A stretch of 64,000 bases of DNA from Platerodrilus igneus (lineage: Eukaryota > Arthropoda > Insecta > Coleoptera > Lycidae), in assembly GCA_036346225.1 (NCBI GenBank), contig JARFIW010001670.1:6138001-6202000 (forward strand), written 5' to 3'. Positions 10,686 through 21,890 of the stretch are shown here, one piece after another. The translations under genes were made by a program, and so were the position numbers. The stretch's first letter is position 1. Each line of letters starts with the position of its first letter. The notes under the pieces are model-generated. The model ran no database searches. It was given only the letters and a program-made list of their open reading frames with translations, and had not been told where the DNA came from.

Positions 10686-11959
10686 GGTTTTGATAATACC
10701 ATTATTACCTTATAATTGCCATCCACGTGTGTCAGCAGAACTATCAAATCGACGGGTATCTTGAGGTTAATTCCGAACTGACCATTGATTTTACAATAAA
10801 ACCTTTTTTAGGTGTACTATGTTTAGCAATGAAAATGTGGTAAACCTTTGCATTGGTAACTGACTATAAATTGCACGATGCTTATTGTTTGTACCAGTTA
10901 GTTAAATTTGCATTGACAAACCATAAAGATCATTGGTTTTTAGGGAGTTGATTGTGGTCTACTCCATCACTGCATGTGACCATCCCTTGGTGAATTTCTT
11001 AATAGTGTTACCTAGGTTGCTGCAAAATAGGTAGGGGTACGATTCTCGTTACCGCAGGAATATTTCCGGGAAATATTCTCGTATAACTCTAGGTGTTTGT
11101 GACGTTCTTGCATATTAGATGGCGATGATACGATCGTAGATGTCAGTATATTGGAGGTGTGGTCAGATAAACAAAAATTCTGAATCAGTTTTTGAAAGTA
11201 AATAAAAGCATTTACGAAATTGGGAGACGTGTTCCATTTTTATTATTATTATTTATGTAGATACAACCCCACCATATACAAAGCATAATATGCTTCGTGT
11301 TAGAAAAATAAATAGGGCTGCATTAGTGCAACGCATTTTAACGTTATAGTGAATACTAAAACTAATATTGTGGATATTCTTTCGTTTTTTATAATATGTT
11401 AAGTAAATCGATAAATACAAAAGATGCATTTACATAATTTCTTGTTGGAATGCCAATGAAAGCCATCAATCTAAGCTTTCATGTACTTCTCTTTTAATGA
11501 CATTTCAAACTCCGAAATATATTTAAATCTGATTTACTACTAGCAATATACGAAGCGTAAAAATATGACAAAATCCGTTGTATCCACCATGGTTACGGAA
11601 CCAAATTAAATTTGTAAGTTCATGCTGTTCTTTTGAAAGACGACCGGATGCTTTAGGTGTTTAGTGATTTTATTGCCGTTTACGACCGGCTCATTCTTAC
11701 CTGGCATTTGTCATTCATTCACGTACGTATACGACGGGATTCAGTTTCGTGAACGTGAGTTATGACTTCAACCGTTTAAATTACAGAACTAATTTTCCGT
11801 AAAATTTCTGTTTATAACGCATTTTCTTTGTATCGAACACATAAATCTCCAAGTATTTTTAAACCTTTATTGAAAGCAATACTAAATATTATTCTAATAT
11901 TTATTATAATTCTTTTAAGATGCCTTGGGATCATATACAATTTCTCATTATTTCGCTAC

Positions 11960-12135
11960 CCATCTTCCCTCATCCTTCCTATCTCTTCTGCTTTATTCAG
12001 ACATATTCTTCTTTCTCTCACCTCTATCCCTTATCTCTTTTCTATTTCCCACCACTCTCTCAGTCTCTGTTTCTCTCCTCCCCTCTCTCTATTTCTTTCC
12101 ATCTCTCCCTCCCATCTCCCTCTCACTCCTCTTCT
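11960..12135 (+). repeat. Pyrimidine-rich (CTCT/TCTC) low-complexity tract
   Basis: The plus strand is dominated by C and T, with runs such as CTCTCTCAGTCTCTGTTTCTC. It probably derives from an expanded CT microsatellite and is open in all plus frames for that reason. Confidence 0.8.
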
Positions 12136-13639
12136 TGTCACGTTCAACCTATATCTTAGTCACGACTTTAAGGTTGAATTGGCGAAGCTTTCCACTGTCT
12201 CCTATTCTGCGCTTACGCTTTCAGTGCACCAGGAAACTATTTCACCTGCATTTTTCTTAATCTGGTTTATATACTTGAGTTTTTCCCTTCTTCTATAAAT
12301 TTTTTTCTACTCTGCCCTTAATCACAATTCTAACTATTTCTTCATGCCTAGAAACACGTCGTGTCATCATATTTTGTCTTCTTTTAATTATATTAATAAT
12401 ACCTGTGTTTTCCTGAACCATTTCAAAGACAATGCCGTTGGAAATCTTATATACCCAGCTGGGCCTTAGCACTTATTAATAGCACCATACCTTGAAAGGG
12501 ATTCAACTTTTAATTTGTTCTATGTCTATGTTTTGTACCCGGTTCTAAACATAGACCAATAAACCTAAGTGTAGATGAAGAGCCGAAGATGACGAAGGCA
12601 CAATACCTCGGCATGCACGTTCTCTGAAATAGCGAATTGTAACCGCAGAGAAATAGAATTGTAGAAGGAGATGCCTAAATTTTTTGATGGTCGGAAATGC
12701 ATTGTAAACTAGTTGTATATATAAAATTGAACTCCAGGTATACCGGCAACACTATTCAGTGATGTTTAATTTGGGTAGTCAGAATTAATAGTATAATATG
12801 TGTCGCGTGCAATGAATGCAATACTAATGCCTAAAGATGTTTTGTAATTAAACTAATATAAGTCCAAAAATTTAAGCAGTTTTATGCATCAATCTCCATT
12901 TCAATATTGTTAGCAAAATTTATTGATTAATAAATAAAAAGCACCTTAAGAGATTGAGTTTTTGAAGTAGAATATCGAAATCGCACCTCTATAGTATAAC
13001 ACGAATATTTTGGCATTTCACTAAAGCTTAAAAAGATGGTACATGAAAATGCACAGATAGAGAGAGAATGAAGTTGCTATCAAAAAAGCCCAGAAAAAAC
13101 GAAATTGAATTGTACGCAAACACATTAGTAGTACGAAACAACAGACTTTGCCAAAATTTCCTGCCATGAAAAATACACCTGTCCTGAATGGAACTGCACC
13201 TTGAAGAAGTTCTAGATTACTAGAACGGGTGGAATGGCTTGCGCGTTCCAGTGATCAAAAGATGCAAACTACAGATTCAACCAAAATAGCAGCTCTTTCG
13301 GTACTTAAATTGGCAGAGACCATAGGGGTCGGTGGCATTATAAGACATACTACTGCAATGTGGAAGGGAAACCACCACATTACCTCCCAAGTACACAGCG
13401 TACTGAAAATGTTTTAAACCGAAGGCATCCTCTGCGGTAAAAAATTCCGGAATTAAAATAGTCCCCCATTCGGATCTCCGGAAGGAGACTCCTTCGAAGG
13501 ATGTGATCGGAAAGAATAGAAAAGAGTCGGGAACATTCCGCGAGCCGGAGCGTGGAATGTCAAAAGTATGAAGAGTAATTAAGCTACAGAACTCAAAGAT
13601 TGCAATTGAAAGGTTAACATTAGACCTAATAGGGATCAG

Positions 13640-14320
13640 CGAAGTTCGATGGTCAGAGGCGGTGAATTTTTGGACTGCAGACTTTAGGGTAATTCATGCA
13701 GGATCTGACGATGGAAAGATGGGCGTGGGGATAGTTATGCGAAAAAAGATAGGACAGTGTGTAGAAAACTACTTACAAAAGAACGAAAAAGTACTCATGG
13801 TTAGATTAGAATCTAAACCGGTAAACACAGTAATAATACAAGTATACATGCCCACCTCCAGCTACAGTGACGAAGTGGTAGAAGCGATCTACAAAGATAT
13901 CGAAGACATACTAAGATACGTAAAAGGACATAAAAATTTAATAGTTACGGGAGATTGTAATGCAGTCGCAGGTGAGAATAAAGAAGGAGCAGTAGTAGGT
14001 TTATTCCGTTTATGCACGAGAAACGACACGAGAATAGGTTGGTAGAATTTTGCGACAAAAACAATTTAACCATCACAAACATTATTTCAACATCTTGCTA
14101 GAAGACGATTTACGTGGAAGATGCCAGTAGATATAGGAAGATATCAAATAGATTACATTCTTGTTAGACAACGATTTAGGAACCAAGTAAAAGACTGTAG
14201 AAGCTACCGAAAGCCAGATATAGACACCGACTACAACATTGTAATTATGAAGGCTGGTCTTAAATTTAAAAATTTGAAAAAAGGAACTGAAAACAGTACT
14301 TTAACTTTGAGAAACTAAAA
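13640..14320 (+). pseudogene. Endonuclease of RTE-like copy A, frame-broken
   Basis: The main open piece (13662-14045, 127 codons) runs from the FRVIHAG stretch through MVRLESKPVNTVIIQVYMPT to VTGDCNAVAG, equivalent to the family's GDFNA motif with Phe changed to Cys. A second piece (14121-14318) contains YQIDYILVRQRF and DTDYNIV, where the usual SDHNLV has lost its catalytic His to Tyr. A frameshift separates the pieces around 14045. The domain would have made the first-strand nick at the target. Confidence 0.85.
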
Positions 14321-14776
14321 GATAAAGATATACACGAAAGATTTAAAAAAAAGTAAAATGAATTGCTGAAAGACATCGGGAAAGTAGAAACAGAATGGAA
14401 TAACATTAAATCTAGCTTAGGCATATCCGGCCAGAGACATTCTGGGATATATACAAAAAGAAAATAAGAAACCGTGGATAACAAAGGATATTTTGAATTT
14501 AATAGAAGAACGACGAAAATACAAAAATAGATCAGACGAAACAGGAAAGCAGAAATATACAGCCATAAAATGAAAAATTATTCGCAAATGCAGGAAAGCT
14601 ATAGAACTATGGATTGATGAAAAGTGCAAAGAGGTATAAACTAACATGGAAAAAGGTAAGACAGATGAAGCATACAAACTAATTAGAATGTATATTAGAG
14701 ATATAAAACCGTATAGCAAAAATATAAGGTGCTCGAGAGGAAATGTAATTATAGAAAATGTAGAGAAAGTGGATAG

Positions 14777-15650
14777 ATGACAGGAATATATAGGGAATTT
14801 ATATGCAGAGGGGGAACTAACATCATTAGAGCAGGAATCAGTATTGAAAAGGATGACTTGGCACATCCTATACTTAAAGATGATTTTGAATTAGCATTAA
14901 AGGGTCTGAAAAGTGATACGACACCGGGTACAGATAAGGCGCAAACAGAAACTCTAAAAGCCGCTGGACAAGCAGTAATAAAACGTCTCTTTCAACTTGT
15001 AAACTACATGTACGAGACAGGCAAGATACCAAGAGACTTTAAACGTGACATCATAGTCACTATGACAGAAAAGAGAAACGCGGTTAGATGCGAAAATTTT
15101 CGAACAATAAATTTGACTGCAGCCATGTCAAAAATATTAACCATAATTGTACAAAGACAGATGGAAAAGCGAGCTGAAGAAATACTAAGAGAAAATCAAT
15201 TTGGGTTCAGGCAAAACAGGGGAATACACGAGGCTATTTTAGCTCCGAGGCTGATAATGGAGCAAACTATAGAAAAAAGAGGAAAGCGTGCATACAGGGT
15301 ATATAGATCTGCTTAAATTTGCAGATGATCTAGCGGTATTAGCATCTAGCAAGGAAAAGTTAGACTTTGCTCTTAATGAAATGGAAACAGTTCTAATAGA
15401 AAGATACGGTATGAAATTAACAAAAATAAAACTGAAGGACTAGTATGTAAAATCACAAACTAGAATACAAATAGGAAACGAGAACTTACAAGAGGTTAAC
15501 GGTTTCTGCTACCTAGGAAGCCAAATAACGCAAGATGGGAAGAGCGAAAAACATATAAAACAAAGATTAGCACAAGGTCGTGCTACATTTAGCAAAAAGA
15601 GCAGCTACTGTGTTCAAAGACAACAAATAGAGAAACAAGGAAAATAGTGC
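14777..15650 (+). pseudogene. Reverse transcriptase of RTE-like copy A, core deleted
   Basis: The 179-codon ORF 14777-15316 covers the N-terminal RT motifs: TPGTDKAQTETLKAAGQ (motif 0/1 region), GKIPRDFKRDIIV, RCENFRTINLT and ENQFGFRQNRG. It breaks off at motif A (YRVYRS) and continues in another frame directly as LKFADDLAVLAS, motif C. Motif B and the rest of the palm are missing. C-terminal RT-connected sequence follows to 15650. It cannot be functional. Confidence 0.85.
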
Positions 15651-16085
15651 TTAAAACAGGCTGCTTAACTACCTTCACATACCACTGAATCTTGGTGATA
15701 TAGGGCATATAATTGGAAACCAAAAGAAGGAGGAATCGAGTTATGTCTAAGCTGTGAGAATTTCAGGGAACTGTGTAGGCTACCTCAGAATAGAAATAAG
15801 TGGCGGTACGCTTCCAACCAGTTTCAAGACTGAAAACTTAATGACGAAAAAAAATTGTACTTAAATCGGATGACTATTGTAAAGAACTACAGGTGTTGGT
15901 TTTGAAATATTTTCAACTAATGTTAATTGTGCTTAAGGACATATTGGAATACTATTAATTCGCCAAATGTTCAAGTGTTGGGGGTCTTGGTAGCCGCAGG
16001 CTGCTTAACCCCTTTGACATGCTACTGAATATCGGGAAAATAGGGTATATATTTGTACAAAAATAAAAGGTGAACCGAACTGTAT

Positions 16086-16783
16086 CGCAAATTTAGAAAC
16101 TAATTGTAGAAATTATTCTAATGTAGAAAAAGGAGCGTTAGGATTAATAGTTCATATTATGGAACATAAAAAATAGAGATAGAGGGAATGGCAGAAGATA
16201 AAATTAACAGGGAAAGAAAAAGGTTTAAGAATGTAGACCATATTGAAAAAACTAGTTGTAGGACAAACCAGCCACGAGATACTGAAGCATTGAATCCATT
16301 TTTACCTAATAAGAATGTCGAATCTGGTTACATGAACGCGATAGGTAGATGAAGGTGGGGTAAAGTGGCCACTTTAAGGAAAATTCAATTTTCATTAAAC
16401 CAGTGTTGCCGATACAAACTTGTCACATACAAATTTTGAAACTAAATATTATAAGATATCACACTTTGTATTTATAACTTAAAAAATATTATATATAGGA
16501 TTGCATCCTTACGGGTAAAGTGGTCACTGCTCAGTTACTTTTCCAGTATACACTATTAGTATAAAAGAAAAAGTGTGGGATTGCAGTATCTATTTTACAA
16601 TTGATTATTCTTATTGCAATAATAAAACAAATGAAAAACCCTACTAAAATTAGTATTTTAATATATTTTGGTCAAAAAACTCAACCAATGAAAAGTAGCT
16701 ATCAATTATTCTTAATGACATAACAATAGATTCGAACGACTCAACCAGAATTAGAATTTCAATCCAATTTAGTCATAACAATT
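16086..16783. other. Intergenic, nothing recognised
   Basis: No coding similarity is visible. A GGGTAAAGTGG(C/T)CACT motif appears twice (16359 and 16516), about 157 bp apart. Confidence 0.5.
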
Positions 16784-17406
16784 TGTAACGCGAGTTAAGG
16801 TTCGGGCCTTGGGAGCTGCGTTTATAAAAAACGTTTCCAAAACTTAACAAATTTATTTTTAATTGTTACAGAAATTAATGTGGAATTTTGACAAACTGAT
16901 TTTAACTTTAAATCGAAATAAATTAATTAATTGAACTAATATTGTGAGTCGCCTAAGCAAACTGCAATGCTAAAGCTGAATACTTTGACTGACTCACTTG
17001 AGTAGCTTGAACAACGAAGTATGGAGTTCGAAGACTGACTGCCGGGTCCTTGAGCTTCCGGACTTTTTATATTAATCCTACCCCCTCACATGGCTGTGGG
17101 AACTTGCAGATCTCATGTCTGCTTTACTCTTAATTCTACACCTTGTTACATTGTTTCAATCTTATTTCTAGGTAATAGCGATATCTTAACCGCCTGTGAC
17201 CTGCCACCTGCACTATCAGTATCGTCTCGGATACAAAGTTGCATATCCGTTCTCATGAACTGTTAATAACCTGTCTGGTTTTTTTTTTCTATTACATTGT
17301 TGCAATTGACTATGATTTATTTAACAGTTTCTGATAATTCCTATTAGTTTCTATTATTTAATATATAGAAAAATTGGGGGATACATAACTCGCGTTGCGT
17401 TGCGCA
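16784..17406. mobile_element. Candidate solo LTR or small terminal-inverted-repeat element (623 bp)
   Basis: The block starts TGTAACGCGAGTTA and ends TAACTCGCGTTGCGTTGCGCA, so AACGCGAGTTA at 16787-16797 is the exact reverse complement of 17386-17396. TG...CA ends and an internal TTTTTATATTAATCC would fit an LTR; the inverted ends would equally fit a small DNA transposon. I see no convincing target-site duplication. No coding capacity. Confidence 0.4.
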
Positions 17407-17738
17407 TGCTATAAATTGAATGGGATAGAAAAATGTAGTAAATTTGAATAGTCAAATTAAATATAGACGCACTTTGTATGGTAGTTTTCATGAATAATTA
17501 ATCTCAATTGAACAGGATATTTCAAATTTTGTGTGTGTAAATTCATTCAGCCAATAAAGAATAAACTTATTTCTTTTAAATACATTGTAAACATCCAGGA
17601 CGATGACCTAATTAACGGCAAATAAAAAATATTTCAATATGACAAACCACTGCGTATGAATTTTCCATGAACTAGATAATTTGCAATAGACAGATTTCGT
17701 CTGCCCTGACTACCAAAAACATGAAAATAATACCATAT

Positions 17739-18268
17739 TGTAACAACAATACGAGTTACATACATAGTCAACGTGACAATAACCTTTATTCAGGGTAGAT
17801 TAAAATTGGTACATTCTGGTACCGGATGCTGACCGCAATTAATAGGGTTTTATACTGGAAAAATAAAAATAGTTAGACTCCACGGAAAAGAACGAATTAA
17901 TTATCGGTGAGCATTAAATTAGGCAACGTCAAAATGTAATAACACGACAGAGTAGTAAAGGGAAGGAAATACCTTGACACAAGATAAATGTGATTGGTTT
18001 TTGCGTATGCAAAAATACACTGCGGGCGACATGAAGATGAAATACGCTGGAAAGTGCAGAATAGGTTTACGCACGCGAAGAGCGCGGATTTAATATTGTG
18101 ACAACCGAGGTTAAAAAGTGGTTAGGAAGTGGACACTTCACTCCTCCATCAATTTGGAATTTTGTGTTGTGTAAAGTTAAAGAAGCTGTTAGTTGGAAAG
18201 AAGCCGTGTATTTAAAAGATTCAAAGAATAAAGATACTGAGTGTTGTTGGACATCTTGAACTTAAACA
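17739..18268 (+). mobile_element. Candidate solo LTR (530 bp) or 5'UTR exon
   Basis: The block begins TGTAACAACAATACGAGTTA, resembling the outer end of the preceding 16784-17406 block read on minus (GCAACGCAACGCGAGTTA). It ends ATCTTGAACTTAAACA. AATAAAGATACTG near 18226 followed by GT-rich sequence looks like a polyadenylation site and U5. Directly after it stands GTGAGT (18269), a good splice donor, so a transcribed 5' exon is the alternative. No target-site duplication seen. Low confidence. Confidence 0.3.
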
Positions 18269-20600
18269 GTGAGTAGAATGAGCATGTACGTTTAGATTAA
18301 TTATTTTTGCACCAAAGGACTGAAAATGCTAATGATTTATATTTAAGTAACAGGAAATTAATTAAATAGAAATTAGTTATATTGTTTGACGAACTTAGCG
18401 ATGTAATTCTATATTGTATGTATATTAATTTTAAAAGTTTTATTAATGAAGTTATTGTTGGTAAAAAACAAAAAGTAAAAATTTAGTATTTTTAATGGAC
18501 ATTAGAATGGTTGATAAAAAAGTTGGTTTTGCGCTGTTTTTCAATGTATTGGGATTTAAAGTATGTTATAGATCAGCTTGAAAACTAGAACAATGGTATA
18601 GTGGGTTAAATTATGTATTAACGACTTTAGGAGTTTTGTTAGGTTTGTTTTTTCTTTAAAACTTCTTACCCGCAAGACGAGCGAACAAGTAACAACTAAA
18701 CAACTGCTCCTCAGCATTACAAAGTAACAAAGGAAGAGGATAGAAAAAGCAAGAAAACGAGTGCCCCCCTAAATCTAGTATGGGGGGGGGTGGGGTCTGA
18801 AGAACAAAACGACAATACACACCAACCAATGTTTTTTGTTTCAAGCATCTTTATCTGCAAGATTAATTAAATACGAAGCACGCATAAAATATTATCCTAA
18901 GAAACAATTTCTACTAATATAAATATCAAAACAAAATTTAGTGGTAAGGACCAAACATCTGTGCCCTACATCCCTTCTTAAATACTACTTACATTTAGTA
19001 ACAAACAATTTGCAGGGTATTTTGGAAACAAAAAACTAGACACGTGTACAACCCCTAAAATATTGTCAAATACTTTAGAATAACAACTAAGTGGATTTAA
19101 CCGCCGTCATTAATAATGATCTATGTTGACCCACGAAGTAATTAATGCTACTCATGTATACTCACTTATTAAATTGATGTAGACCAAATTCGCTCTATCT
19201 GGATACTGAAATGTAAATACACAAATCCCACACCTATGTACAATAATGCATAAAGATAAAACCACAATTATTAGAGTAACACTTTAGACTATGATCTACA
19301 TCTACATCTAAAGTGTTACTCTTATTATAGAGTGTGCGCAAACAACATACCATACAAGAGTGAAAGTAAACAGCTTTTCCGCAGGCCGTGAGAAGGATGG
19401 ATGGCCCGACAAAATATGTTGTGCCGGTAACGTAAATTTCTAGAGTACAATGAAGCAGCTTTAGTTAAAAAATCAACAATGATCCGTATAAATTGGGAGT
19501 TCCAAAAATCTAAGCATCTTGAGTACAAATTCGATTTAGTTCCAAGAGCCAAAGAATTTGAAGTATAATTTCGAACTGAAAATATTAACAATGTTATTAA
19601 AGGAATCTTACCCTGCAAGTAGTTATCAGTATAGAAAGCACATTTTTCACGATAAGGATTTACAACTGCCCGATTTATTAGAGAAGAAACAATGTGACCA
19701 AACACTAAGTATCAAGTGAAATCATTTACCCAATGTAGTTATAAACTTATTTTCCTAAGAAATAATTACGGAAATCTCAATCTAATCCGAGTAAATTTGG
19801 CAAGTATTTATCTTTTCAAGATAACACTGCGGTTTTAACTAAATACCACTAAACTAGTGATATTCAGGAAAGTCCTAATTAAAAAAGATTACATGATAAG
19901 AATATAGACAAACGAACTCGTAAATTAATGAAGAATGAGCAAAGTTGATTGCCTATCTACACGTACTTAAAATTGTAGAAGTGTAGCAAACCGTAAATTC
20001 AAATAAATGGTTTTTAATGTAATGAGGCAATAAATTTCAAATCTCAAATAGGACGTAAAAGATTAATGTATGCGTAATTATATTTCAAGAATCTATGTTT
20101 AATAGAATCTAAGTTTAGGTGGAATTTTATTTTAAATTATTTATAAAATACGTCAAAGTAAGTAAATTTGTAAAAGGATATCCAGTTACCCCAGTGATGT
20201 AGTCGTATTTGCGAGAGGCAGTTTATTTTGAAAATTTTTTTAATTATGACAAAAATTCAATGAAGCGTTTAAAGGTATTTTAGATAAAAGTAACGTACAA
20301 TGTGATAAATTTAGGAACCCAAAGCATGAGAGATCTATGCGGAGTAACCGTCTTCTTTGTAGGGATAATATCAAAGGAATTGCTGTGACAGACGTTTTGA
20401 CACCCCTTAATTGTGACAAGAAAAGGAGCTTTTCGGGGTAAGTTAATATGGTAACGTAGTTTGTTTGTATTTCAACCATTTTTATTATTTTTATTTCCTT
20501 ATTTTTTTCCACCACGGTGGTTAGTGGTAGCACCATTAAATTTACGGGGTTCCTGCCCCTTCAGGGCAAATCAAAATTTATAACGTAACGCTTATTTCAC
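18269..20600. other. Intergenic, no gene recognised
   Basis: The region contains a 16-bp perfect hairpin (19273-19322), a GGGGGGGGGTGGGG run at 18781, and two minus-strand ORFs (126 codons at 19705-19325; 98 codons at 20536-20240) with no similarity I recognise. The first starts just beside the hairpin. Neither has convincing start context or composition. Confidence 0.5.
19273..19322. repeat. Perfect 16-bp hairpin
   Basis: AGAGTAACACTTTAGA (19273-19288) is followed after 18 bases by its exact reverse complement TCTAAAGTGTTACTCT (19307-19322). The loop contains a repeated ATCTACATCTACA. It could be the joined ends of a very small inverted-repeat element; nothing else marks it. Confidence 0.85.
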
Positions 20601-20611
20601 CTTTAACAAAT

Positions 20612-20920
20612 TTAATCCATAGAAACTATATGTCGTTCACAAAACTCACACTTGAATTTATCACCCTCCTCTTCACAACCAGCACACTCTTCATGCCAGC
20701 AACGTTTACAGTTCCAATATCCAATCCACCTTTTGTTTTCGTAAGACCTCGAAAACTCTCCATTGCAATAGAAAAATTTTATATCGATATCTTCTCCGTT
20801 TTTCTCTTCCAAAAGTTTCTTTTTAGTAGAAGGTCCTTTAGTTTTGGGTGACATTTCTAATTTCTTAATTTTATATTGTAGTTTTAAATTTCGAATTGGC
20901 TTCGTTGGTTTGTTTTTCAA
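20612..20920 (-). pseudogene. C-terminal zinc-finger piece of a pogo-type transposase
   Basis: A 102-codon ORF has a lysine-rich first half (PKTKGPSTKKKLLEE) and an acidic link, then CNGEFSRSYENKRWIGYWNC, then CKRCWHEECAG and FKCEFC. That order (C-x-G...S...W-I...C-x-x-C-x-x-x-x-H-x-x-C-A-G...F-x-C-x-x-C) is the small PHD-like cysteine/histidine finger found at the C-terminus of many pogo/Tigger-like transposases in insects. One expected Cys at the start of the first pair is Phe here. No DDE catalytic domain is recognisable upstream on the same strand, so only the tail of the gene survives or was copied. Confidence 0.6.
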
Positions 20921-21620
20921 ACTTCCTTTTTTTTTATTAAAAACGCGTCTTCTTTCTTTGTTTTTCTTCGGCTAACTCAGCTTTATTTGAGATTGAGGTA
21001 ATTATGGCGGTGTTTCATTTTTACGATTAGTTCACCTTTGTTTCAAGTTCTGTCTTTAGGAAAGGTTTTATATCCTTTGGGCTTATGTGCAACCCTCAAG
21101 TTAGATGCTAAGAGGGATTTCTTTTTATTGGTCGGACACTGAGGGAAACTCTGTTTTAAAGATGGGTTAGCACTTCGAATTTGAAGGTCCGCGTTTGAAG
21201 ACATTTCATCAGTTGGGTGCTCAGAAGGTCACTGCTTGCAGAGACCCACAATGTTACTAACAAAAATGTCAAATAATAATGTGCGCGGTATATTTTAGAA
21301 GTACAAGTTTAGTTAAACCGATTATGCCCAAAAAACGGAAGGCAACAACAAGTGCTTATTAGTGTATTTGGAGGTGCCTTCAGAACTCAATGATCTGCAA
21401 ATAGACAGCTCGGTATTTTTACGTAAAAATGCATGATATTAGTAAATCTAACAGTTGATTTCTTAAAAGAAGTTCTGCCATATGTGTATTAATAAAGGCC
21501 TGTCTCAAAATGTATGTATGAAAAACATCATACCTGCGAAGATAAATTAACATGCATTTCTTTTTAACGACTGTAGTTGTTACAACTAGGTTGTAAGTAG
21601 ATAACTCAATATTTCTACCC

Positions 21621-21890
21621 TTATATTTGATTTTCCAATGCTCCACCCGAAGGTACTACATTGGCCAGGAAGCGAGTTTTTTACCTGGAAAATTTTGAAT
21701 TTTGCCGAACCCTTGCAGTTCCAAGCAAGGTAGGGATCTTTAACGTGCATGACAACATTCACACACGCGACCTCTATTTTACCTCTCATCCGAACGAGAG
21801 TGTATTTTTGTGAAAAATTATGTCAGGATTTAAACCCGGAACCTTGGGCATAGTAGTCACACGCATACTAACTACGCCACGGAACCGCCA
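21621..21890 (-). mobile_element. tRNA-derived SINE, copy 2
   Basis: Same family as 5968-6262. On minus the head has an A-box-like TGGCGTAGTTAGTATG (about 21880) and a B-box-like GGGTTTAAATCC (about 21835). The central block GCACGTTAAAGATCCCTACC (21729-21748) is identical to copy 1, and the tail matches CTTCGGGTGGAGCATTGG. Next to its 5' end is a short (CTACCT)n run at 21896-21917. The tRNA relation is inferred from the two promoter-like boxes. Confidence 0.82.

Larger units (their letters stand above)
10573..13181. other. Intergenic, no gene recognised; CT-rich tract inside
   Basis: No transposon protein or host gene is visible. A short array of AGTATGACA-like motifs lies just after the inverted-repeat element (10611-10685), and a pyrimidine-rich stretch occupies 11960-12135. 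The ORFs of up to 156 codons at 11828-12298 are products of that compositional bias. Confidence 0.55.
13182..16085 (+). mobile_element. RTE-like non-LTR retrotransposon, copy A (internally deleted)
   Basis: The 5' end near 13182 shares GAATGGAMCTGCACCTTG and the hairpin GTTCTAGATTACTAGAAC (13208) with copy C. The order is 5'UTR, endonuclease (13640-14320), linker, reverse transcriptase start (14777-15316), a deletion joint, C-terminal domain (15480-15835) and a 3' linker ending in AACCGAACTGTATC (16072-16085). That 3' end string is shared with copies C and D. Between RT motif A (near 15309) and FADD (15320) most of the RT core is missing. A piece of the 3' linker (about 15657-15720) sits misplaced inside the C-terminal region, so the copy is rearranged and dead. 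Confidence 0.85.

Noticed and set aside
11828..12298. 156-codon plus-strand ORF and overlapping frames
   Set aside because: The region is a CT-rich low-complexity tract, which is open in several frames at once. No domain or start context.
20240..20536. 98-codon minus ORF considered as the catalytic part of the pogo-type transposase
   Set aside because: It lies downstream of the zinc-finger piece rather than upstream, and similarity to a DDE domain is too faint to support.
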